Shown: positions 1 to 5,359 of the stretch, one piece after another
Layout of the letters: each line of letters opens with the position of its first letter
Numbering within the stretch: the first letter of the stretch is position 1
Source of the DNA: Methylocystaceae bacterium
GTDB taxonomy: Bacteria; Pseudomonadota; Alphaproteobacteria; Rhizobiales; Beijerinckiaceae
Length of the DNA: 5,984 bases
Direction: 5' to 3'
Assembly (NCBI GenBank): GCA_003152255.1
Contig: PLZT01000385.1
Span: forward strand, 1 to 5,984
Notes under the pieces: generated by a model
Seen by the model: the letters and a program-made list of their open reading frames with translations, nothing else
Told to the model about the DNA's origin: nothing
Database searches by the model: none
Translations under genes and position numbers: made by a program

Positions 1-145
1 CCTCGGCGTCGTAAAAATATTTGCAGGGGATTTGTTTGCGGCCGGCGTTCAGCCCCGCCAACAGCGCGCGGGCGAAATCATCGGCGTCCACGCCCTGGGT
101 TGTTGAGCCGCCTATCGCCGCGTGGCGAGAATTGGAGTCGCTCAT
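1..145 (-). CDS. egtD: L-histidine N-alpha-methyltransferase EgtD (N-terminal 48 residues, cut by window edge)
   Basis: EgtD uses S-adenosylmethionine to trimethylate the alpha-amino group of histidine, giving hercynine, the first step of ergothioneine synthesis in the cytoplasm. Only the N-terminus is in the window. It starts MSDSNSRHAAIGG and reaches KQIPCKYFYDAE at residues 37-48, which matches the conserved 'lP.k(y/w)FYDa.Gs.LFe' opening of the EgtD/DUF2260 methyltransferase family; the SAM-binding core lies beyond the left edge. The start is the ATG at 145-143, whose last bases overlap the egtB stop codon (ATGA). A GAGGA Shine-Dalgarno-like motif lies inside the egtB 3' end at 149-153. 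The overlap implies translational coupling and one transcript with egtB. Identity rests on the short KYFYD block plus the EgtB neighbour, which together are quite convincing. Confidence 0.88.
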   Translation of the reverse strand, partial: MSDSNSRHAAIGGSTTQGVDADDFARALLAGLNAGRKQIPCKYFYDAE

Positions 146-1422
146 GGGTCCTCGGCGAGTCGAATGCCGCTGAACTGCCAACGTGCGTTCGGCGGAAAGA
201 AATTGCGGTAAGTGGGCCTGATATGCCCATCGGGCGTGGCGCAAGAACCGCCTCGCAACACGACCTGGCCGATCATGAACTTGCCGTTGTATTCCGCGGC
301 CGCGCCGGAGAGCGGTCTAAATCCTGGATAGGGATCGTAAGATGATCGCGTCCATTCCCAGACATCTCCGTAAATCTGAGTTAAGCCGGGCCCATCGACG
401 CTTCGCGCCGGATGGGGGCGGGCCAGATCAAGAAAATGCCCGGCGACCGCCTCCGTGGCGGCGGCGGCTTCCCATTCAAACTCCGTGGGCAGCCGCTTGC
501 CCGCCCACTCCGCATATGCCGCGGCCTCATAAAGGCTGACATGGGCGACGGGCTCGTCCGGATCGAGCATCTTGACGCCATTGAGCGTAAATATTCGCCA
601 GTCGCCGTCGTCATCCTTGAACCAATACAACGGCGCACTCCAGCCTTGGGCGCGCGCGGTCGCCCAGCCGTCCGAAAGCCAGAGCCGCGGCCGATCGTAA
701 CCACGTTCTTCGATGAAGCCGAGATATTCGCCGCAGGTTACGGGACGCGAGGCGAGGCGATATGGCGCGAGCAGCACCTTGTGCCGCGGCCCCTCGTTGT
801 CATAGGCGAAGGCGTCGCCATCGTGGCCGATGGACACGGCGCCGCCGCGAAAATCAATCCAGCGCATCGGCGCCGCGGGATGAACGGCGGTGATCGCGGG
901 CGGGGCGTAACACGGGAACACTGGGTTGCGGAAGAAAGCATGCTTGATGTCGGTGAGAATCAATTCCTGATGCTGTTGCTCATGATTGAGGCCCAGATCA
1001 ATCAGCGTCGCCACGGATGGGCGCACGGCGTCGTTCGCTCTTTGGAAGAGATCGGCTATCGCTTCATCGACGTGGCGCCGGTAAGCTATCACCTCGGCGG
1101 CGGACGGCCGCGTTATCAAGCCTCGCTCGGCTCTGGCATGGCGCGGCCCGAGCGCGTCGTAATAGGAATTGAACAGAAACGAATAGCCGCGGTCAACGGG
1201 CTTATAGCCTGCATCGAAACGCTCCAGGATGAAGGTCTCGAAAAACCACGCGGTATGGCCGAGGTGCCATTTCGCGGGACTGGCGTCGGGCATCGACTGC
1301 ACACATTGGTCCTCGGGACTAAGGCGCGCGGCGAGTTCCTCGGTAAAACGACGGATTGCGGCGTAGTGCTCCAACAGCCCTGCCCAGGCGTCATGCGCGT
1401 AATCGGCAATCTCGCTTGGCAT
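142..1422 (-). CDS. egtB: Ergothioneine biosynthesis protein EgtB (hercynine oxygenase / sulfoxide synthase)
   Basis: EgtB is a non-haem iron enzyme that uses O2 to join hercynine to a thiol donor, forming a sulfoxide on the route to ergothioneine. The protein has 426 residues, a normal length. Residues about 10-160 form a DinB-like helical domain: WHLGHTAWFFE (His53, His56) and NHEQQHQE (His147, His151) provide the expected three-histidine iron site. Residues about 185-425 form the FGE-sulfatase (formylglycine-generating-enzyme-like) domain, with RLPTEFEWEAA (310-320), YGDVWEWT (351-358), VLRGGSCAT (388-396) and FSGIRLA (417-423). The C-terminal loop reads YRNFFPPNARWQF (405-417). From memory, mycobacterial EgtB has Asp and Arg here that hold the gamma-glutamyl group; this protein appears to have Phe409 and Ala413, which favours cysteine as donor (inference). 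The ATG at 1422 has a GGGGAA ribosome-binding site (1428-1433) five bases upstream. The stop overlaps the egtD start. Confidence 0.95.
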   Translation of the reverse strand: MPSEIADYAHDAWAGLLEHYAAIRRFTEELAARLSPEDQCVQSMPDASPAKWHLGHTAWFFETFILERFDAGYKPVDRGYSFLFNSYYDALGPRHARAERGLITRPSAAEVIAYRRHVDEAIADLFQRANDAVRPSVATLIDLGLNHEQQHQELILTDIKHAFFRNPVFPCYAPPAITAVHPAAPMRWIDFRGGAVSIGHDGDAFAYDNEGPRHKVLLAPYRLASRPVTCGEYLGFIEERGYDRPRLWLSDGWATARAQGWSAPLYWFKDDDGDWRIFTLNGVKMLDPDEPVAHVSLYEAAAYAEWAGKRLPTEFEWEAAAATEAVAGHFLDLARPHPARSVDGPGLTQIYGDVWEWTRSSYDPYPGFRPLSGAAAEYNGKFMIGQVVLRGGSCATPDGHIRPTYRNFFPPNARWQFSGIRLAEDP

Positions 1423-1808
1423 CGCAATTCCCCGTCGCTGACCTTGACCAGCACATTTGCCCGGTTTGCGCGCTCAACCTCGGCGCGCATACCGGAGCAC
1501 GACATGCCCTCGCCGACATCAAAAAGCGGCGCAGGTCTGTTTAGAACACGAACGCGCAAAGACGACCGGAGTTCCAGAGACGCGCTCGAGACCAAAGCCG
1601 ACCGATCGCTTCGCCCAGGCTCGTCGCTATTCGAGCGGCGGAGAAGAACAGGCCGACGGTCACGATCGCGCCGGCTCGAAAAGTGGAGCCTTGGACCTTG
1701 CGCTACCTTGTCGCACGGAGCCTTCGCAAGGCATGTTTGGACGTCGAGGCGGCTTCGATCATGCTATTCGAGATCGCGAGCAACGACCGAAACCGCGTTC
1801 CGCCAATT
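1423..1808. other. Intergenic region, 386 bases, no convincing gene
   Basis: This stretch separates the end of the debranching-like gene from the start of egtB; both lie on the minus strand. The egtB ribosome-binding site is at 1428-1433. The gap probably also holds the egtBD promoter, but I see no clear sigma-70 -35/-10 pair on the minus strand. A perfect 7-base inverted repeat (1696-1702 with 1725-1731) lies near the debranching-gene end. On the plus strand the frame open from 1545 to 1823 has GC-ending codons and protein-like composition toward its end, but no ATG before 1761, no ribosome-binding site at its GTG (1683) and no family I recognise. I therefore do not call it a gene. No tRNA, insertion sequence or CRISPR repeat is visible. 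Confidence 0.6.
1696..1731. repeat. Inverted repeat with CCTTG direct repeats, possible hairpin
   Basis: CCTTGCG at 1696-1702 is an exact reverse complement of CGCAAGG at 1725-1731, with a 22-base loop. A competing small hairpin, GCCTT-CGC-AAGGC, sits at 1720-1732. CCTTG also occurs three times in direct orientation (1689, 1696, 1706). The repeat lies about 80 bases past the stop of the debranching-like gene and about 275 bases upstream of egtB, so it could be a weak terminator or part of a leader. No T-tract follows on either strand, and short repeats of this size are common in GC-rich DNA. Confidence 0.3.
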
Positions 1809-4019
1809 TCACCTCGCGTGTAGTATGGCGAGTTGAACCGCTCCGCGACTTTCCAGCACCTCGACCGATACATCGCCTCTGTGACGACGGATTTTAACAT
1901 CGAGACTTGCCTCTCCTAACCGCAGTCTTCGAAGTACTACTTCGTCGAGAGAAGCGGGTAGATGCGGATTTCTCATACGGATTTCACCGGCCTGGGGATC
2001 GAATTCCAGCCCAAGCGAGGCTGCAAGCAAGGCGAACGGAGTTGCGCTCGCCCAAGCCTGCGGCGAGCAGGCGACAGGATAGAGCGTGGGTCCGCGACCT
2101 CGTGCGCGCTCCAAGCCGCAAAACAGCTCCGGGAGCCGTCGAAACTCCATATAGCTCGCCGCCTCGAACAGAGCCGTAAATACGCGCTCGACGGCTGTCT
2201 GTTGGTTGTAACGGGCGAGGCCGAGCGCGATGAGGCTGTTGTCATGTGGCCAGATCGAGCCGTTGTGGTAGGACATGGGATTGTATCGCGATTGCCCCGA
2301 CGCAACCGTGCGAATGCCCCAGCCCGAGAAAAATTGTGGCCCCAAAAGATCCTTCGCCACGTGCGCGGCGCGTTCGGCCGAAGCAATCCCGGTGAACAAG
2401 ACCTGACCGGCATTTGACGTGCGGACGCGGCATGGCTTTTTCGCCCCGTCGAGCGCGAGCGCATAGGTTTGGAGGTCGGGACACCAATACGCGGATTCGA
2501 ATCGCTCGGCCAGGCGCTCTGCCTCTAGCTCCAGTCTGACCGCGTAGATCTCTTGTCCCATCCGCCGCGCATAGCGTGCGATTGCGCGCTTAGCCGCGAA
2601 GACGTAGCCTTGAACTTCGCAAAGGGCGATCGGCCCCTTGGCGATGCTGCCGTCAGAATGAAAGATTGCATCGTGAGAATCTTTCCACCCCTGGTTCAGC
2701 AGTCCCTGTGGTCCCGCCCGCTCGTATTCAACAAATCCGTCCTGGTCAGGATCACCGAAGCCGTCGATCCATTGCAACGCTGACTCGATTGAAGGCCAAA
2801 GCCGCGCAAGCGTCTCGGCATCGCCCGTGCGTTCAAAATAGAGACCGGCGAGCAGCACGAAAAGCGGGGTCGAATCGACGCTCCCATAGTACAGTCCGAA
2901 CGGAATCTCATGGAGCGCCGCCATTTCGCCGCTGCGCATTTCATGCAGAATTTTTCCAGGCTGGGCATCCGCCTCCGGATCGGTGGTCTTCGCTTGATAG
3001 GCGGCAAGGCGCTTCAGCACGCCGCGGGCGACGCCAGGATCGATCCACAGCATTTGCAAAGCGGTGATGAGGCCATCGCGGCCAAATGTCGTCGAATACC
3101 AGGGAGTGCCAGCATAAGGATATCGCCCTTCGGGCGTCTCGGTCGTCAACATATGCAGGTCAGCCATCGACCGGCACAACACCTCATTGAAAATCTGGTT
3201 CGAGGTCTCGACGGTGGTCGCGTCTGGGGTCGCCGCTTTTAACTCGCGCCGGGCCGCGCGTACGCCACGGAACAATTGCAACGGCTTAGGGTCGCCGACT
3301 GGGTTGCAGTCAACCGTGAGAAAGATCGATCTGGTCCGGCCCGGAAGGAGATCGACGGCGTAGGATGCGCTGGCCACGTCAAGCGTTTTCGGGACCGGGG
3401 CGAATGTCAAGTTTGTGTGTCGCAGCTTGCCGTCGAGGCCCTGATATCTGAGCGCCACCCGATCTGGCGCGATCGCGTTACGGACAATGACCCCGCGCTT
3501 TTCGCGCCGCAATCCACGCACCTCGAAAAGGTCGGCGAAATCACTATCGAAGGCGAGTGAGAGGCGAACAGCGAGCCGCCGAGCGCCGTAATTGCGTAGT
3601 CCGACTCTTTGATAGGCGACACCGCGCCACAGGAACGCGGTGCGCAGGATGTGCACCGTATCCTTGGCGAGGATAAGACGCCTGTCGAAGAACAAATCTG
3701 GATTTGTGAGATCGACCGTGAGAATGGCGTTATCATCGCTCATATTCGAGCCGAGCAAGAGCGGCTGAAACTCGTTCAGCGATAACTCCAGGCGGGATAG
3801 GTGTCGTGTATCCGCATGAAAAAGCCCGTCCGAACCACCCGGCGAGGCGCCGATATCTCCGTGGCTATCGAGAACGAGAAAGCTATCATCATATTTCAAG
3901 GTGCGCCGAGGCCGCGCCGCCGGCCCGGTCGCGATAATATAAGACGGCGCCTCAGCAGCCGCGTCCAAGTTCGCGTGCAGCTCGGTTAACGGCTTCGTTA
4001 TGGGCGAATCTGAAGGCAT
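1809..4019 (-). CDS. Amylo-alpha-1,6-glucosidase-like (bacterial glycogen debranching type) protein
   Basis: The protein has 736 residues from the ATG at 4019. It is probably a cytoplasmic alpha-glucan hydrolase that cleaves alpha-1,6 branch points, though the true substrate is unknown. Residues about 38-240 match the bacterial-type debranching N-terminal domain (PF14742-like): LKYDDSFLVLD, GLFHADTRHLSRLEL. Residues about 275-670 form an (alpha/alpha)6 six-hairpin glycosidase domain, with TPWYSTTFGRDG (305-316), GWKDSHDAIF (444-453), GSIWPHDNSLIA (587-598) and PELFCG (630-635); Asp315 and Asp448 are plausible active-site acids. A short beta-rich tail follows. No signal peptide or membrane segment is seen. 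An in-frame ATG at 4160 would add 47 unrelated residues and run into the divergent glycosyltransferase gene, so 4019 is preferred, although no Shine-Dalgarno motif precedes it. No other glycogen gene is in view, so a role in glycogen turnover is not established. Confidence 0.9.
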   Translation of the reverse strand: MPSDSPITKPLTELHANLDAAAEAPSYIIATGPAARPRRTLKYDDSFLVLDSHGDIGASPGGSDGLFHADTRHLSRLELSLNEFQPLLLGSNMSDDNAILTVDLTNPDLFFDRRLILAKDTVHILRTAFLWRGVAYQRVGLRNYGARRLAVRLSLAFDSDFADLFEVRGLRREKRGVIVRNAIAPDRVALRYQGLDGKLRHTNLTFAPVPKTLDVASASYAVDLLPGRTRSIFLTVDCNPVGDPKPLQLFRGVRAARRELKAATPDATTVETSNQIFNEVLCRSMADLHMLTTETPEGRYPYAGTPWYSTTFGRDGLITALQMLWIDPGVARGVLKRLAAYQAKTTDPEADAQPGKILHEMRSGEMAALHEIPFGLYYGSVDSTPLFVLLAGLYFERTGDAETLARLWPSIESALQWIDGFGDPDQDGFVEYERAGPQGLLNQGWKDSHDAIFHSDGSIAKGPIALCEVQGYVFAAKRAIARYARRMGQEIYAVRLELEAERLAERFESAYWCPDLQTYALALDGAKKPCRVRTSNAGQVLFTGIASAERAAHVAKDLLGPQFFSGWGIRTVASGQSRYNPMSYHNGSIWPHDNSLIALGLARYNQQTAVERVFTALFEAASYMEFRRLPELFCGLERARGRGPTLYPVACSPQAWASATPFALLAASLGLEFDPQAGEIRMRNPHLPASLDEVVLRRLRLGEASLDVKIRRHRGDVSVEVLESRGAVQLAILHAR

Positions 4020-4040
4020 AAGAAAGATTTGATGTTGTCG

Positions 4041-4070
4041 TTGGCTGGACTCCGTTCCGGCCCATATAAC
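4041..4070 (+). promoter_or_regulatory. Candidate sigma-70-type promoter for the glycosyltransferase
   Basis: TTGGCT (4041-4046) and TATAAC (4065-4070) are separated by 18 bases and match the -35 and -10 consensus at 4 of 6 and 5 of 6 positions. Transcription would begin near 4077 and leave a leader of about 37 bases before the ATG at 4114. This is a pattern match only. Confidence 0.4.
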
Positions 4071-4100
4071 GTTTACATAGTTCTGGCGGCGGAAAGTCGA

Positions 4101-4105
4101 GGAGG
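4101..4105 (+). promoter_or_regulatory. Ribosome-binding site of the glycosyltransferase gene
   Basis: GGAGG lies eight bases upstream of the ATG at 4114. It is the strongest Shine-Dalgarno sequence in the window and fixes that start codon, which is also where the conserved glycosyltransferase N-terminus (MRIAQVAP) begins. Confidence 0.85.
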
Positions 4106-4113
4106 TCTCGTCG

Positions 4114-5259
4114 ATGAGGATCGCCCAAGTTGCTCCTTTGTGCGAATGCGTGCCGCCCAAGCTCTACGGAGGCACGGAACGTATCGTATCGTATCTGACC
4201 GAGGAGCTTGTCCGGCAAGGACACGACGTTACGCTGTTCGCCAGCGGCGACTCCAAGACCTCGGCCAAGCTTGTGCCTTGTTGCGACATGGCGCTGCGGC
4301 TCAATCCGTCGATCGTGGACCCGCTGCCATATCACGTCATGATGATAGAACAGGTCCGGCAACAAGCGCACGAGTTCGATATCCTGCACTTCCATGTTGA
4401 CTATCTGCACGCCCCGTTGGTTCGCCAATTGTCGCGTCCGACGCTGACGACGCACCATGGCCGGCTGGATTTGCCAGATTTGGCGCGCTTTTACGAGATA
4501 TTTCACGACATGCCGCTGGTCTCGATCTCAAATGACCAGCGCGGATATTTGCGCCAGGCGCATTGGATCGGCACGGTTCATCATGGGCTGCCATGCGATC
4601 TACTGCCGTTTCAGCCTGCTTCCCGCGGCGGCTATCTCGTGTTCCTCGGCCGGATTTCCCCGGAAAAGCGGCCCGATCTGGCGATCGAGATCGCGGCGAA
4701 GGCCGGCGTGCCGCTGAAGATCGCGGCCAAGGTGGACCGGGTCGATCAAGCCTATTGGGACGAAAAAATCGAGCCCATGGTCCGTGCTCATTCGAATGTC
4801 CAGTTCATCGGCGAGATCAACGAGGGAGAAAAGGCGGAACTGCTTGGCAAGGCGGCCGCGTTGCTTTTCCCCATCGACTGGCCGGAACCGTTCGGGCTTG
4901 TCATGATCGAGGCGATGGCCTGCGGCACGCCCATAATTGCGCTGCGTCGCGGATCGGTTCCGGAAATCGTGGAGGAGGGCATATCCGGATTAATCGTTGA
5001 CAATGTTGAGCAAGCCGTCGCCGCGGTTCGCCGCGTCGCCGAGTTGGACCGCGCCAAGGTTCGCGCGGCATTCGAGCGTCGCTTTACGGTCGAGCGCATG
5101 GCGAAAGATTACGTCGATATTTATGGTCGGCTTGTCGCGTCGCGCCGTCTATCGCGAAGGGAACCCAGGGGTTTTCTTGAGCCGGTGAGCGGCGGCGGCG
5201 CTGAACCCGGCTCTCAATCGGCGAGCCTGTCACGGCAAACCGCGCTCCAGGCTCGCTAA
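4114..5259 (+). CDS. Glycosyltransferase family 4 (GT-B fold) protein
   Basis: The protein has 381 residues and should transfer a sugar from a nucleotide-sugar donor to an unknown acceptor, retaining the anomeric configuration. The N-terminal acceptor domain (1 to about 165) opens with MRIAQVAP and a glycine loop PKLYGGTER (15-23), followed by GHDVTLFASGDS (36-47) and TTHHGRLD (112-119). The C-terminal donor domain (about 172-340) has FLGRISPEKRPD (177-188), with Arg180 and Lys185 likely contacting the donor phosphates, and the GT4 signature EPFGLVMIEAMACGTP (258-273) with Glu258 and Glu266. No signal peptide or membrane helix is seen, so it is probably cytosolic or peripheral. Residues about 341-381 are Arg/Ser/Gly-rich, lie beyond the fold and are probably disordered. 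The start has a strong GGAGG site. It is divergent from the debranching-like gene, which suggests alpha-glucan or glycoside metabolism, but donor and acceptor cannot be read from the sequence. Confidence 0.92.
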   Translation: MRIAQVAPLCECVPPKLYGGTERIVSYLTEELVRQGHDVTLFASGDSKTSAKLVPCCDMALRLNPSIVDPLPYHVMMIEQVRQQAHEFDILHFHVDYLHAPLVRQLSRPTLTTHHGRLDLPDLARFYEIFHDMPLVSISNDQRGYLRQAHWIGTVHHGLPCDLLPFQPASRGGYLVFLGRISPEKRPDLAIEIAAKAGVPLKIAAKVDRVDQAYWDEKIEPMVRAHSNVQFIGEINEGEKAELLGKAAALLFPIDWPEPFGLVMIEAMACGTPIIALRRGSVPEIVEEGISGLIVDNVEQAVAAVRRVAELDRAKVRAAFERRFTVERMAKDYVDIYGRLVASRRLSRREPRGFLEPVSGGGAEPGSQSASLSRQTALQAR

Positions 5260-5271
5260 GGCAACAGAGCC

Positions 5272-5338
5272 GCGGCTTTTGCCGCTCCGGCGCCGCCGAT
5301 GGTTTATGAAAGAGGCGCCGGCGGTGAAGGTCCGGAGC
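5272..5338. terminator. Cluster of inverted repeats, likely bidirectional terminator between convergent genes
   Basis: Three structures fall in the 100-base gap between the stops of the glycosyltransferase (plus) and nuoD (minus). The first is a short hairpin, GCGGC-TTTT-GCCGC (5272-5285). The second is CCGGCGCC (5287-5294), which pairs exactly with GGCGCCGG (5314-5321) around a 19-base loop. The third is GCTCCGG (5284-5290), which pairs with CCGGAGC (5332-5338) and partly overlaps the second. The position between two converging genes fits a shared terminator. There is no U-tract after the main stems, so it is not a classical intrinsic terminator on either strand. Confidence 0.45.
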
Positions 5339-5359
5339 GCTCGCGCTGCCCATGCGCCC

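Larger units (their letters stand above)
4020..4113. promoter_or_regulatory. Divergent intergenic promoter region
   Basis: These 94 bases separate the starts of the debranching-like gene (minus) and the glycosyltransferase gene (plus), so they must carry the 5' signals of both unless either is read through from elsewhere. It contains an AT-rich patch at 4064-4078 in otherwise GC-rich DNA, including the palindrome AACGTT at 4068-4073. The plus-strand promoter candidate is listed separately. For the minus strand I see no good -35/-10 pair and no ribosome-binding site ahead of the ATG at 4019. The compact arrangement suggests shared control, but no operator can be assigned. Confidence 0.6.

Noticed and set aside
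1116..1595. 159-codon minus-strand frame covering the egtB 5' end and part of the upstream gap
   Set aside because: Most of it is an out-of-frame shadow of EgtB; the extra part upstream of 1422 has no recognised similarity.
412..1836. 474-codon open frame on the plus strand, opposite egtB
   Set aside because: It is antisense to a complete, highly conserved EgtB and shows no recognisable domain; long open antisense frames are common opposite GC-rich genes.
1457..1897. 146-codon plus-strand frame across the gap into the debranching-like gene
   Set aside because: Composition is Arg/Pro-rich like a shadow frame, it overlaps the end of a real gene on the other strand, and no motif is visible.
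4020..4113. EcfG-type stress promoter (GGAAC-N16/17-CGTT) ahead of the debranching-like gene
   Set aside because: A GGAAC is present on the minus strand, but no CGTT lies at the required spacing downstream.
4017..4160. Upstream ATG at 4160 as start of the debranching-like protein
   Set aside because: It would add 47 residues without family similarity and overlap the divergent glycosyltransferase coding region by 47 bases; the ATG at 4019 fits the gene layout better.
3952..4506. 184-codon minus-strand frame covering the divergent promoter and the glycosyltransferase start
   Set aside because: It overlaps the N-termini of two well-supported genes and the intergenic signals, with no domain of its own.
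4563..5000. 145-codon plus-strand frame within the glycosyltransferase
   Set aside because: It is a shifted frame of a gene whose own frame carries the GT4 motifs.
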